Below are positions 26,750 to 35,804 of a stretch of 64,000 nucleotides of DNA, in pieces. The translations under genes were made by a program, and so were the position numbers. Location: the NCBI RefSeq assembly GCF_000261365.1, contig NZ_AJVC01000003.1, positions 744,001 to 808,000 of the forward strand, read 5' to 3'. Under the pieces are notes generated by a model, which made no database searches, was not told where the DNA came from, and was given only the letters and a program-made list of their open reading frames with translations. Every line of letters starts with the position of its first letter. Position 1 is the stretch's first letter. The DNA comes from Herbaspirillum sp. GW103 (GTDB taxonomy: Bacteria > Pseudomonadota > Gammaproteobacteria > Burkholderiales > Burkholderiaceae_D).

Positions 26750-28239
26750 ACGTCAAGAAATTTATCGCCAATTCTTCTCGCGAGGCCTGGCGCCAGGTTC
26801 GCGAGGCGCTTGGTCCGGATGCCGTCATTCTCTCCAACCGCAACATTCCTGACGGGGTGGAGATCCTGGCCATGGCCAACGAGGACATGACCACCCTGGT
26901 GGCGCCGACCGGCGCACGCGATCCAAACGGACGTGCCCAGGCGGCTTCGCTGCAGCAGCAGTCGGGCTTGCCCAGCGCCCAGCAGCCGCGGCGTCCGGCC
27001 CTGCTGTCCTCCCCGGTGGCGCAGCAGCCCACTCGCGCAGCACGCCCCGAGAACGCGCCACTACTGGATCAGCCCGCCCAGGCGCGTACCCCGGCGCGCG
27101 CGGCAGAACCTGCGTCGGCCAGCGACGCCCGCGTCTGGCGCAGCCGCCGCGCCGAGCAGGCCGCTGGCGGCCGGGCAGCGACCTCGGCGCAGCAGGCGCA
27201 GGAGTCCGGCGAGCAGGATATGCGCCCGCGCTCGGCGCTGCCCGAATTCGATGGCAAGGACTATGACGAAATCCTGTCCGAGGTCATGAGTGAAATCCGC
27301 TCCATGCGCGGCGTACTGGAAACCCAGTTGGCCGAGATTTCCTGGGGCGGCACGCAGAAGCGCGACCCGCTCAAGGGTGTGGTCCTCAAGGAAATGCTGG
27401 CGGCCGGTTTTTCGGCCAGCCTGTCGCGTCTGATTACCGAAAACCTGCCCGCCAACTCGAAGTCGCAGGACATCATGTTCTGGGTCAAGTCGGTGCTGGC
27501 ACGCAATCTCAACACCCTGGCCAACGAAAACGAGCTGCTCGAAAACGGCGGCGTCTTCGCCCTGGTCGGCCCCACCGGCGTGGGCAAGACCACCACCACC
27601 GCCAAGCTGGCGGCGCGCTGCGTGATGCGCCACGGCTCCGGCAAGCTGGCCCTGATCACCACAGACGGCTACCGCATCGGCGGTTACGAACAACTGCGCA
27701 TCTACGGCAAGATCCTGGGCGTGATGGTCCACTCGGTCAAGGATGAGACCGACCTGCGCATCGCTCTGGAAGAGTTGAAAGGCAAGCACACCGTGCTGAT
27801 CGACACCGCCGGCGTGGGCCAGCGCGATCAGATGGTAGCCGAGCAGGACGCCATGCTGGCCGGTGCCGGCGTGGACATCAAGCGCCTGCTGTGCCTGAAC
27901 GCCACCGCCACCGGCGGGACCCTCAACGAAGTAGTGCATGCCTATTCCAGCTCCGGTCTGGCCGGCTGCATCATCACCAAACTCGATGAAGCCGCCACCA
28001 TCGGCAATGTGCTCGATGTGGTGATCCGCCACAAGCTCAACCTGCATTACGTGGCCAATGGCCAGCGCGTGCCGGAAGACCTGCACGTGGCCAACAAGCT
28101 GTATCTGGCCGACCGCGCCTTCAAGCAGAAGCGCGAAACCGCGCCCTTCGAGTTCCAGGAGGGCGAGTTGCCGGGCGTGATCGGGCCGACCGCGATGTCG
28201 ATGAATGACAAGGGCCTGCGCGAGGTGAGCTTTGGCTAG
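26746..28239 (+). CDS. flhF: Flagellar SRP-like GTPase FlhF
   Basis: A 497-residue SRP-family GTPase that sets the place and number of flagella. A short basic N-terminus (MNVKKFIANSSREAWRQVREALGPDA) leads to a long Ala/Pro/Arg-rich variable part (about 70-165), then the N and G domains with P-loop GPTGVGKTTT near 275, LITTDGYRIGGYEQL, DTAGVGQRD and TKLDEAATIG. All GTPase motifs look intact, in contrast to the flhG-like gene that follows. It overlaps flhA by 4 bp and flhG by 8 bp. Confidence 0.96.
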   Translation: MNVKKFIANSSREAWRQVREALGPDAVILSNRNIPDGVEILAMANEDMTTLVAPTGARDPNGRAQAASLQQQSGLPSAQQPRRPALLSSPVAQQPTRAARPENAPLLDQPAQARTPARAAEPASASDARVWRSRRAEQAAGGRAATSAQQAQESGEQDMRPRSALPEFDGKDYDEILSEVMSEIRSMRGVLETQLAEISWGGTQKRDPLKGVVLKEMLAAGFSASLSRLITENLPANSKSQDIMFWVKSVLARNLNTLANENELLENGGVFALVGPTGVGKTTTTAKLAARCVMRHGSGKLALITTDGYRIGGYEQLRIYGKILGVMVHSVKDETDLRIALEELKGKHTVLIDTAGVGQRDQMVAEQDAMLAGAGVDIKRLLCLNATATGGTLNEVVHAYSSSGLAGCIITKLDEAATIGNVLDVVIRHKLNLHYVANGQRVPEDLHVANKLYLADRAFKQKRETAPFEFQEGELPGVIGPTAMSMNDKGLREVSFG

Positions 28240-29077
28240 TTACGACATCGACCAGGCAGCAGGACTGCGCCGGATGCTGGAAAGGCCGGTGCCGCGACTG
28301 TTTACCTTCTTCTCCGTCCTCGGCGAGGAAGAGAAGAGCGCCATGCTCATCAACCTGGCGGCCTCGCTGTCCCAGGCCAAGCACAGTGTGCTGGTCGTGG
28401 ATGGCGACGTGGCCAGTACCGGACTGTTGACGCGCATCGGCTTGCGCCATGACGTGGCCACGCTGCAGGAGGTGGCGCGCATGGAGCGTCCCTTGATCGA
28501 GGCTACCCGTCTGCTGCCGGAAGGATTTTCGATGGCGCGCATCGCCCGCCGCAGCGTTCCTTCGGCCACCGACCCGCACGCAGGACGGCTGGCCGAGATC
28601 TTCGACAGCCTGATTGGCCAGGCCGAGATCACCCTGGTCAATGGCGTGCTGGCGCGCGACCTGTCGCTGCCGGTGCCGACCATGGAAATGGGCGAGATCG
28701 TGATCCAGGTCTCGACCACGGCCTCGTCGATCAAATCGGCCTATGTGCTCCTGAAGAGCCTGAGCGACCGTATCGGTCGCCGTCCCTTCAGTCTCATCGT
28801 CAACGATGCCACCGAAGCCGAAGCCCGCACCGTCTATGCCAACATGGCCCAGGCTGCCAGCCGCTACCTGGCGGCGCAATTGAATTTCATGGGGTCGATT
28901 CCGGCCGATGACCATATCCGCCGGGCCACCGGGCAGGGCCGGGCGGTGATGGACGTGTTTCCCTTCGCCGGGGCGGCGCTGGCGTTCCAGCGCCTCTCCA
29001 AGCGCTTTACGGCGACCCCGGACGCGACCGGCAGCAGCTACCGCATGGCCACCGACGGTGCCAGCCTGGGAGTGTGA
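28232..29077 (+). CDS. flhG: FlhG/FleN-like MinD-family protein with degenerate ATP-binding site
   Basis: A 281-residue MinD/ParA-like protein in the FlhG position, between flhF and fliA. Active FlhG is a membrane-binding ATPase that limits flagellar number and stimulates FlhF. Here the P-loop (KGGVGKT in the family) reads LGEEEKS at about 30-36, and the second strand reads VVDGDVASTG instead of the usual LDADLGLAN. The residue where a Walker B Asp is expected is Asn (LVNG near 135-138). The overall fold and length remain. It starts at TTG 28232, supported by GAGGTGAG upstream and an 8-bp overlap with flhF. ATP hydrolysis is doubtful. Confidence 0.85.
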   Translation: MASYDIDQAAGLRRMLERPVPRLFTFFSVLGEEEKSAMLINLAASLSQAKHSVLVVDGDVASTGLLTRIGLRHDVATLQEVARMERPLIEATRLLPEGFSMARIARRSVPSATDPHAGRLAEIFDSLIGQAEITLVNGVLARDLSLPVPTMEMGEIVIQVSTTASSIKSAYVLLKSLSDRIGRRPFSLIVNDATEAEARTVYANMAQAASRYLAAQLNFMGSIPADDHIRRATGQGRAVMDVFPFAGAALAFQRLSKRFTATPDATGSSYRMATDGASLGV

Positions 29078-29082
29078 CGTGC

Positions 29083-29820
29083 ATGTATAACGTCAAGGGA
29101 AAAAAGGGCAAGAACGACGTGCTGGAGCAGCATGCGCCGCTGGTCAGGAAGCTGGCGCATCAGCTCAAGGCCAAGCTGCCCCCCAGCGTAGAGGTGGACG
29201 ACCTGATCCAGGCCGGCATGATGGGCCTGCTCGACGCCGTCAACCGCTATGAGGAAACCCATGGCGCGCAGTTTGAGACCTATGCCGTGCAGCGTATCCG
29301 TGGCGCCATGCTCGACGAACTGCGCAGCAGCGACTGGCTGCCGCGCAGCATCCGCCAGAATGCGCGCAAGGTGGAAGAGGCCATGCAGACCCTGCTGCAG
29401 CAACTGGGCCGCCAGCCGCAGGAGGCGGAAGTGGCGCAGCACATGAAGATCAGTCTGAGCGATTACCAGGCCCTGCTGACCGACTGTGGTGGCCATCAAC
29501 TGATTTATTACGAGGACTTTCACGACGACGAGGGCGGTCATGAGCACTTCCTGGACCGCTATCAGACCGGCGAGGGTGAGGATGATCCGCTGCAGACCCT
29601 GATCAACGGCGGTTTCCGTGAAGCAGTGGTGGATTCCATCAAGGCCCTGCCCGAGCGTGAGCAGCTCCTCATGGCGCTGTACTACGAGCAGGAAATGAAC
29701 CTCAAGGAAATCGGTGCGGTCATGGGTGTCTCCGAATCGCGCGTATGCCAGCTGCACAGCCAAGCGATTTCGCGCATGCGTTCCTATCTGCGCGAGCATT
29801 CCTGGAGCGGGGTGGCCTGA
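29083..29820 (+). CDS. fliA: Flagellar sigma factor FliA (sigma-28)
   Basis: A 245-residue sigma factor that directs late flagellar and chemotaxis promoters. Region 2 is at about 15-85 (VDDLIQAGMMGLLDAVNRYE, then FETYAVQRIRGAMLDELR), region 3 follows, and region 4 has a helix-turn-helix near the end (LKEIGAVMGVSESRVCQLHSQ). ATG 29083 has GGGAG about 10 bases upstream; a GTG at 29074 overlapping the flhG stop is an alternative. Its anti-sigma factor flgM lies 600 bp away on the other strand. FliA-type promoters are present before flgM, flgK, cheY and fliL. A strong bidirectional terminator follows. Confidence 0.97.
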   Translation: MYNVKGKKGKNDVLEQHAPLVRKLAHQLKAKLPPSVEVDDLIQAGMMGLLDAVNRYEETHGAQFETYAVQRIRGAMLDELRSSDWLPRSIRQNARKVEEAMQTLLQQLGRQPQEAEVAQHMKISLSDYQALLTDCGGHQLIYYEDFHDDEGGHEHFLDRYQTGEGEDDPLQTLINGGFREAVVDSIKALPEREQLLMALYYEQEMNLKEIGAVMGVSESRVCQLHSQAISRMRSYLREHSWSGVA

Positions 29821-29887
29821 GTCCGCAGTACGACAATGAGCAGCATGCCGTATTTGCCGATGCCTCATTTGCAGAAACGTTAACGAC

Positions 29888-29912
29888 AAAGCCCGGCCAT
29901 GCCGGGCTTTTT
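29888..29912. terminator. Bidirectional terminator between fliA and flgN
   Basis: AAAGCCCGGC, a CAT loop and GCCGGGCTTTTT. The A run on one side and T run on the other let it serve both converging units. Confidence 0.92.
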
Positions 29913-29940
29913 GCTGGTCACCGCGCCTGAGCGGGAAGCG

Positions 29941-30399
29941 CTACACCACACCCAGTCGACGGCCCGAGGATTTGATGCTGTTCTGACCGTCGGGGCCATA
30001 GAAATTGCCAGTGCCGGTCTTGCCTTGCAGAATCGTGAGTGCGCTCTGGTTGATGGAGAGCTTCTTGCCGATCAGCAGGCCATTGACGCGGTTCAGTTCC
30101 TTGGCATCCTGGGCCAGTTCGAAGAGGTCGGCCCAGAGATCGCGGTCGGCCTCGCTGGCCTGTTCATTCATCCACTTCTGCATGCCGGCTTCATCTGCGC
30201 TGTAGCCCAGCGTACCCAGCAAGGCATGACGGTTGCCAGCCAGGGTGGACATTTCAGCAACGATGGCAGCTTTTTCGGAAATGATGTCGGTCAGCCCTTC
30301 CGCAGTGGCTTCGGCCAGCAGAGCCTGTTCCTGGGTCAGTTTTTCCACCAGGCGCGACATGGCAGCGTGTTCCTGGGACAGTTTGCTGGCCGGATTCAT
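29941..30399 (-). CDS. flgN: Flagellar export chaperone FlgN
   Basis: A 152-residue helical chaperone for the hook-filament junction proteins FlgK and FlgL. Long amphipathic helices run through most of the protein (AAMSRLVEKLTQEQALLAEA and the following segments). The conserved region LNRVNGLLIGKKLSINQSAL is near 112-131. I use ATG 30399, which has AGAGGA upstream, rather than the ATG 6 codons earlier. It lies 31 bp after flgM and shares its sigma-28 promoter. Its clients are encoded at 39639 and 41990. Confidence 0.92.
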   Translation of the reverse strand: MNPASKLSQEHAAMSRLVEKLTQEQALLAEATAEGLTDIISEKAAIVAEMSTLAGNRHALLGTLGYSADEAGMQKWMNEQASEADRDLWADLFELAQDAKELNRVNGLLIGKKLSINQSALTILQGKTGTGNFYGPDGQNSIKSSGRRLGVV

Positions 30400-30430
30400 G
30401 CGAAAGATCCTCTGCAAAAACGAAAGGTGA

Positions 30431-30751
30431 TCAGGCCGGGCGGGCGCTGATGAGGGTCTTGACGGTATCGATCAGGCCATTGGTGACCTTCTCGGGATCG
30501 ATCTGGAAGGTGCCATTGGCAATGGCGGCCTTGATCTCGGCCACTTTCTTGGCGTCAAAGCTGCTGCTCTTGCTGTCGCCCTTGGTTTCCAGCGCCTGGT
30601 AGGTGCTGGACAGGCGCACGCTGTCCGAGGTGGCGGCGGTGGCCGCCGCACCGTTGCCGGCGGCAGCGCCGCCCTGGGCGGTGGTGCGGGCTTGCGTCTG
30701 CGTCTGCTCGGTGTTGAGGGCAGCGGATTTGAGGGCGTCGTTAACGTTCAC
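30431..30751 (-). CDS. flgM: Anti-sigma-28 factor FlgM
   Basis: A 106-residue protein that holds FliA inactive until it is exported through the finished hook. The N-terminal half is polar and Ala/Thr/Gln-rich, as in the disordered export part of the family. The C-terminal half (VAEIKAAIANGTFQIDPEKV and onward, from about 70) matches the sigma-28-binding region. A textbook FliA promoter lies about 50-80 bp upstream, which makes a feedback loop in which FliA drives its own inhibitor. Confidence 0.95.
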   Translation of the reverse strand: MNVNDALKSAALNTEQTQTQARTTAQGGAAAGNGAAATAATSDSVRLSSTYQALETKGDSKSSSFDAKKVAEIKAAIANGTFQIDPEKVTNGLIDTVKTLISARPA

Positions 30752-30802
30752 GGCAGTATTCCTTGTAGGGTGGGGGCGCAGCGCACCCGCCTGTCGTATG
30801 GA

Positions 30803-30829
30803 TTATCGACCAGTTCTGGGCAAACTTTA
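30803..30829 (-). promoter_or_regulatory. FliA (sigma-28) promoter of flgMN
   Basis: On the minus strand, TAAAGTTT (full consensus), an 11-bp spacer and GTCGATAA (one mismatch). It lies 52 bp before the flgM start. Confidence 0.9.
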
Positions 30830-30940
30830 ACATTCCCGCACCTGAAATCAGCGCATTTCGGGTACTTTTCTTCACATTCCTGCCAGGGCGATCCGCTGCG
30901 TTCCGCCTGGGCGTTGTTCTCCGGGAAATTGCTTCATATC

Positions 30941-30964
30941 AATAAAGAAACCGGCCTGGCCGGC
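30941..30964 (-). terminator. Possible terminator of flgA
   Basis: Directly after the flgA stop, GCCGGCCAGGCCGG forms a compact GC stem followed by TTTCTTTATT. The stem is short and the T run is broken, so the call is tentative. Confidence 0.4.
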
Positions 30965-31747
30965 TCAATAATTGATTTCCAGGATCCCGCCGGCCTTGGC
31001 AATGCCGCTGACGACCTGGCCGGTTGCCGTGCGGGCCTGGGCCATCTGGCCTTCGTTGGCATTGGTCAGGGCGCGTGCTTCGGTGGAGATCTGGAAACCC
31101 GGTCCCGTCGAAACCACCCGCACCGCCTGGCCCTGCTGCACCACGCGCTGGTTGCGGATGGCATCCAGGCGCAGGGGCGTGCCGGCGCGCAGAGACATGT
31201 TGGCCACCCGGCCGACCACTTGCGATTCTTCGGTGACGACCCCGCTGGGCAGGGTCGACATGTCACCATGGATGCGGGTGACGTCACTGGCGCTGATGGT
31301 CTGGCCCTGGGCCAGCGGTACGGCGGCGACCAGGTAATCCGAGATCACCTGGACGTTGGCGCGCAGGTAAATGGTCCAGGGGGAGGGCGCCACGCACTTG
31401 ACGCCGACCGTGGTGCGGCCGAACAGGCGGCCGCCATTGGGCATGAAGGCTTGCGGTTCCAGGCAGGCCGCCAGCGTGAGGCGTGTATCGACCGGATCGA
31501 TGGTGACCGTGACGCTGCCGGGCAGGCCCGAGGTCTGGCCTTTCAGGAATTCTTCCGCCACTTGTTGCAAGGCTGATAAGTCCTGCTTTTGCGCAGTATT
31601 GGGCGTAGCGGAAATATTGGCCGTGTTGGTGCTGTTGGGGCTGCTCTGGGCGTGGGCAGGTGCAAGCGTCGCCAGGCCGGCTGCCAGCAGGGCCAGGGCG
31701 GCGAAGGTGCGGCGCAGGGCGCGCAAGGGGTGGTTCAGGTGTTTCAT
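30965..31747 (-). CDS. flgA: Flagellar P-ring chaperone FlgA
   Basis: A 260-residue periplasmic protein that helps assemble the P ring made of FlgI. The signal peptide runs from a basic start (MKHLNHPLRALRRTF) through a hydrophobic core to APAHAQ. The mature protein has a SAF-like C-terminal domain (from about 130, DYLVAAVPLAQGQTISASDV), as expected. ATG 31747 begins a proper signal peptide, so the longer in-frame start at 31816 is rejected. It is divergent from flgB with about 230 bp between them, the usual flgA/flgB arrangement. Confidence 0.95.
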   Translation of the reverse strand: MKHLNHPLRALRRTFAALALLAAGLATLAPAHAQSSPNSTNTANISATPNTAQKQDLSALQQVAEEFLKGQTSGLPGSVTVTIDPVDTRLTLAACLEPQAFMPNGGRLFGRTTVGVKCVAPSPWTIYLRANVQVISDYLVAAVPLAQGQTISASDVTRIHGDMSTLPSGVVTEESQVVGRVANMSLRAGTPLRLDAIRNQRVVQQGQAVRVVSTGPGFQISTEARALTNANEGQMAQARTATGQVVSGIAKAGGILEINY

Positions 31748-31975
31748 GTTGTGCAACTTGCCGGCAGGGCGTAGGCGAATCTTGGCAGTGATGTTACTTC
31801 GCGCGCGCGAGGTCAAAAGCGCAAACAGGGGAGGCTTTTCTCTCTTTATCGCCCCTTAGAGTCCGGGGACCGAACGTATGATCAAGCCTACGTAATTCCA
31901 TCATCGGCGCAGTCCGCAAGCGGCCAGGCAAGGGCAGGCGAGAGCGGCGCAGCGACGGTATTTCCGGAGGACCCG

Positions 31976-32404
31976 ATGGTCTCTAAGCTCGACGATTTTT
32001 TCCGTTTCAACGAGATGGCGCTGAACCTGCGGGCCCAGCGCCAGCAGGTGCTGGCGTCCAACATCGCCAATGCGGATACGCCCAACTACAAGGCGCGTGA
32101 CGTCAACTTTGCCGATGCGCTCAAGAATGCGCTGGACAGCAAGAGCACCACCCTGCCGCCCCTGCAGCTGGAGCGCACTGCCGCGGCCCACGTGGCCGGT
32201 ACCGCGCCCGACAATGGTCCGGGCAGCATCGGCGGTTCGCCTTTGCAGTACCGTACGCCGGCCCAGGGCAGCGTGGACGGCAACACGGTCGATCTGGACG
32301 TGGAACGCAATGAATTCGTCGACAACGGCCTTCGCTACGAAGCCGGCGTCACTGCCGTGAACGGCCAGATCAAGGCGATGTTGAACGCCATCCAACCGGG
32401 TTGA
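31976..32404 (+). CDS. flgB: Flagellar proximal rod protein FlgB
   Basis: A 142-residue rod protein exported by the type III gate. It carries the rod/hook N-terminal motif around [16 protein letters not shown] (about 40-55) and a C-terminal helical part that packs in the rod. A strong GGAGG ribosome site precedes the ATG. It is the first gene of the flgBCDEFGHIJ unit, with only 6 bp to flgC. The promoter should lie in the flgA-flgB gap; no FliA pattern is seen there, which fits an early or middle flagellar class. Confidence 0.97.
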   Translation: MVSKLDDFFRFNEMALNLRAQRQQVLASNIANADTPNYKARDVNFADALKNALDSKSTTLPPLQLERTAAAHVAGTAPDNGPGSIGGSPLQYRTPAQGSVDGNTVDLDVERNEFVDNGLRYEAGVTAVNGQIKAMLNAIQPG

Positions 32405-32410
32405 TAAACC

Positions 32411-32815
32411 ATGTCTCTTTCCAACATCTTCAACGTGGCCGGCTCGGCCATGAGCGCCCAGGCCCAGCGGCTCAATGCCACGGCCAGCAACATCGCCAAC
32501 GCCGACAGTGCCACCAGCCCCGACGGTACGCCCTACAAGGCCAAGCAGGTGGTGTTCGAAGCCATTCCCGTGGGCGGGGTCAAGGACAGCGGCGTGAAGG
32601 TCGCGGCCGTGGTCGAGGACCAGGCCCCGCCCAAGCTGGTCTATGACCCCAAGCATCCCATGGCCGATGGCAATGGCTACGTGGCCATGCCCAACGTCAA
32701 TCCGGTCGAGGAAATGGTCAACATGATCTCGGCTTCGCGCTCTTACCAGACCAATGTGGAAACGATGAACACGGCCAAGGCCATGCTCGTCAAGACCCTT
32801 ACCATCGGCCAATAA
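32411..32815 (+). CDS. flgC: Flagellar proximal rod protein FlgC
   Basis: A 134-residue rod protein with the conserved N-terminal segment [20 protein letters not shown] (about 23-42) and the C-terminal heptad region [19 protein letters not shown] shared by rod and hook proteins. It follows flgB by 6 bp and is followed by flgD after 14 bp. The length matches the family. Confidence 0.97.
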   Translation: MSLSNIFNVAGSAMSAQAQRLNATASNIANADSATSPDGTPYKAKQVVFEAIPVGGVKDSGVKVAAVVEDQAPPKLVYDPKHPMADGNGYVAMPNVNPVEEMVNMISASRSYQTNVETMNTAKAMLVKTLTIGQ

Positions 32816-32829
32816 CCAGGACCTGAATC

Positions 32830-33555
32830 ATGGCAATCGTCTCCAGTGACCTGCTCACCGCAATGAATGGTACGAGCAGCAGCTCGTCCACCACCACCAG
32901 CTCTTCCAGTCTGGACGACAACAGCCCGGACGCGATCCAGAATCGCTTCCTGACGCTGCTGATCGCGCAGATGAAGAACCAGGATCCCAGCAACCCGATG
33001 GACAACTCGCAGCTCACCACCCAGATGGCGCAGCTCTCGACCGTCTCGGGTATCAGCCAGTTGAACAACTCGCTGTCCACGCTGATGGGCAATCTCAATT
33101 CCTCGCAGGCACTGTCCACGGCCAACATGATCGGTCACAGCGTGCTGGCCCCGGGCAACAGCATCCAGCTGACCTCCGATACCACCAAGGACAGCAGCGG
33201 CAACGATGTCACCAGCCAGAAGGCCGTCTTCGGCGTGAACCTCTCCGGTACCGCTTCCTCGGTGGTGGTGACCATCAAGGATTCCACCGGCGCCGTGGTG
33301 CATACCACCGATCTCGGTACCCAGGCAGCCGGCGTGGTGCCGGTGATCTGGGATGGCACCAACAACACCGGCGGCAAGGTGGCCGACGGCAACTACACCT
33401 TCACGGTCAGCGCCTCCAACAACGGTACGGCGGTGAGTGCCTCGACCTTGTCCTTCGGCACCGTATCAAGCGTCTCGACTGCGTCGGACGGCGTCAAGCT
33501 CAACGTCTCCAACATCGGCACCATCAAGCCGACCGACGTCGTGCAAATTCTTTAA
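32830..33555 (+). CDS. flgD: Flagellar hook assembly (cap) protein FlgD
   Basis: A 241-residue scaffold that caps the growing hook and adds FlgE subunits, then leaves. The N-terminal third has the family motif FLTLLIAQMKNQDPSNPMDN (about 38-57). The rest is a beta-rich Tudor/Fn3-like pair, including GVVPVIWDGTNNTGGKVADG near 175. A Ser/Thr-rich stretch near residues 13-27 is variable in the family. ATG 32830 follows a GGACC-type weak ribosome site; coupling to flgC is likely. Confidence 0.96.
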   Translation: MAIVSSDLLTAMNGTSSSSSTTTSSSSLDDNSPDAIQNRFLTLLIAQMKNQDPSNPMDNSQLTTQMAQLSTVSGISQLNNSLSTLMGNLNSSQALSTANMIGHSVLAPGNSIQLTSDTTKDSSGNDVTSQKAVFGVNLSGTASSVVVTIKDSTGAVVHTTDLGTQAAGVVPVIWDGTNNTGGKVADGNYTFTVSASNNGTAVSASTLSFGTVSSVSTASDGVKLNVSNIGTIKPTDVVQIL

Positions 33556-33594
33556 TCGTCATTACCGACAACATTCGGAACAAGGGGATATCTC

Positions 33595-34881
33595 ATGAGT
33601 TTTCAACAAGGTCTGAGCGGACTGAACGGCGCAGCCAAGAGCCTGGACGTCATCGGTAATAACGTGGCCAACGCCAGCACGGTGGGTTTCAAGCAGTCGC
33701 AGACGCAGTTTGCCGATATGTATGCCAATTCGATGAACCGTTCCGGCAATTCGCCGGTGGGCATCGGCGTGACCGTGGCCAACGTGGCACAACAGTTCAC
33801 CCAGGGCAACATCAGTTCGTCCAACAATCCGCTGGATATCGCCATCAATGGCGATGGCTTCTTCCAGGTGGCTCCCTCGCTGACCGACCTGTCGCCGATG
33901 TACGGTCGCAACGGCCAGTTCCAGCTGGACAAGAATGGCTACATCGTCAATCCCAGCATGAACGGCGCTTACCTGATGGGCTGGGCGGCCGGTACTTCGG
34001 GAGGGGACCCGGTTGCGCTGCAGATTGATACCTCGGCCATTCCGGCCACCACGACGACTTCCATCACCACCAAGGTGAACCTGGATTCGCGCCTCGATAC
34101 GCCGACCACCACGCCGTTCAATGCGGCCGATCCGACGACCTACAACAATTCCACGGGCGTGACCATCTACGACAGCCTGGGTAATCCGTACAGCGTCCAG
34201 ACCTACTACGTCAAGCACGACCCGGACACCACCGTGACGCCGCCCACCACCAGCTGGGACGTCTACGCCAAGGTGGGTGACAAGACCCTGGTGACCACCA
34301 GCGGCGGTTCGGTCCCGCTGTCCCTGGGCACGATGACATTCGATTCCACCGGTGCGCTCATCAGCGGCGGCACGATGAGCATCGACCTCACCGCGACCGG
34401 CGCGAACTCCGATGTGGCTGCCGGCGGCGGCAACTTTGCCAGCGCCATCTCGCTCAGCTATACCGGCTCGACCCAGACCGGTTCGGCCTTCGTGAACCTG
34501 GCGCAGAGCCAGAACGGCATGCCGCCCGGCACCCTGTCCAGTTTCTCGATCGACAAGGACGGTTCCATCGTCGGCTCCTACAGCAATCAGCAGACCAAGA
34601 ACCTGGGTACCGTGGTGCTGGTGAACTTCGCCAACCCGAACGGCCTGCAGCCGCTGGGCAACAACCTGTACCAGGCTACCGGCGCAGCCGGCAGCGCGCT
34701 GGTGGGCAAGCCGACCACCGGTACCTTCGGCACTCTGCAGGCGCGTGCGGTGGAAGACTCCAACGTCGACCTGACCGCCGAGCTGGTCAACATGATCGTG
34801 GCCCAGCGCGTCTACCAGGCCAACTCGCAGACCATCAAGGTGCAGGACACCGTGCTGCAGACCCTGGTCAGCCTGCGCTGA
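33595..34881 (+). CDS. flgE: Flagellar hook protein FlgE
   Basis: A 428-residue hook subunit. It begins with the rod/hook motif MSFQQGLSGLNGAAKSLDVI followed by GNNVANASTVGFKQS, has a beta-rich central part rich in Thr/Gly/Ser (D1-D2), and ends with the conserved C-terminal helix (NVDLTAELVNMIVAQRVYQA). The length is close to the enteric protein (about 400). Its assembly is capped by FlgD and its length is controlled by FliK with FlhB. Confidence 0.97.
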   Translation: MSFQQGLSGLNGAAKSLDVIGNNVANASTVGFKQSQTQFADMYANSMNRSGNSPVGIGVTVANVAQQFTQGNISSSNNPLDIAINGDGFFQVAPSLTDLSPMYGRNGQFQLDKNGYIVNPSMNGAYLMGWAAGTSGGDPVALQIDTSAIPATTTTSITTKVNLDSRLDTPTTTPFNAADPTTYNNSTGVTIYDSLGNPYSVQTYYVKHDPDTTVTPPTTSWDVYAKVGDKTLVTTSGGSVPLSLGTMTFDSTGALISGGTMSIDLTATGANSDVAAGGGNFASAISLSYTGSTQTGSAFVNLAQSQNGMPPGTLSSFSIDKDGSIVGSYSNQQTKNLGTVVLVNFANPNGLQPLGNNLYQATGAAGSALVGKPTTGTFGTLQARAVEDSNVDLTAELVNMIVAQRVYQANSQTIKVQDTVLQTLVSLR

Positions 34882-35001
34882 TAAGTTTCACAGGATGTGC
34901 CCGGCGCGCCGTGCGGCGCGCCTGCTTCAAGGCTGCCGGCGTCGTCGGTGGCCGGTTTGAACCGATGGTGCCAGGGATGGACGCCATTACTAAGGGGTGA
35001 T

Positions 35002-35739
35002 ATGGATCGTCTGATCTATACAGCGATGTCGGGTGCCAAGCACACGCTTGAGCAGCAAGCCAGCGCCAGCAACAACCTGGCCAATGCCACGACCACGGGT
35101 TTTCGCGCCCAACTCAATACCTTCCGTTCGGCGCCGGTGGTGGGCCCGGGCCTGCCCACGCGCGCCTTCGTGGTGGATTCCACGGCCGGCAACGATTTTT
35201 CCCAGGGGCCGATTCAGGATACTGGCCGTGCTCTGGATGTGGCAGTGCAGGGCCGTGGCTGGATCGCGGTGCAGACCGCTGACGGTGGCGAAGCCTACAC
35301 CCGCAACGGCAGCTTCAAGATCAACGAGAACGGCATCCTGCAGACCCAGAACGGCCAGTCCGTGCAGGGTGACGCCGGTCCGATCACGATTCCGCCGGAT
35401 ACCACCGTGGCCATTGCTGCCGACGGCACGGTGTCCTCGATCCCGACCAACGGCATTCCCAATGCGGTCAACGTGCTGGGTCGTATCAAGCTGGTCAACC
35501 CGGACGACAAGAATCTCCAGCGTGGTGATGACGGCCTGTTTCGCACCATCACCGGTGCCGCCCAGCCCGACGCCAACGTGCGCCTGGCCAGCGGTGCGCT
35601 GGAGGGCAGCAACGTGAACGTGGTGGAGGCGATGGTCAACATGATCAACCTGTCGCGCCAGTTCGAAATGAACATGAAAGTGATCCAGACCGCCGAGAGC
35701 GATGCGACCAAGGCGACCTCGATCCTGACGCTGTCCTGA
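35002..35739 (+). CDS. flgF: Flagellar rod protein FlgF
   Basis: A 245-residue proximal rod protein. It starts MDRLIYTAMSGAKHTLEQQA, followed by NNLANATTTGFRAQL, and ends with the NVVEAMVNMINLSRQFEMN helix. ATG 35002 has AAGGGGTGAT upstream; the in-frame extension back to 34897 crosses an intergenic stretch and is rejected. A 120-bp gap separates it from flgE, longer than the other gaps in this unit. Confidence 0.96.
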   Translation: MDRLIYTAMSGAKHTLEQQASASNNLANATTTGFRAQLNTFRSAPVVGPGLPTRAFVVDSTAGNDFSQGPIQDTGRALDVAVQGRGWIAVQTADGGEAYTRNGSFKINENGILQTQNGQSVQGDAGPITIPPDTTVAIAADGTVSSIPTNGIPNAVNVLGRIKLVNPDDKNLQRGDDGLFRTITGAAQPDANVRLASGALEGSNVNVVEAMVNMINLSRQFEMNMKVIQTAESDATKATSILTLS

Positions 35740-35804
35740 TGCTGGTCACGCACTTGACCTCAATGATGTACCCGCAGCGCAAGCGCTGATTACCGGAGAA
35801 ACAA

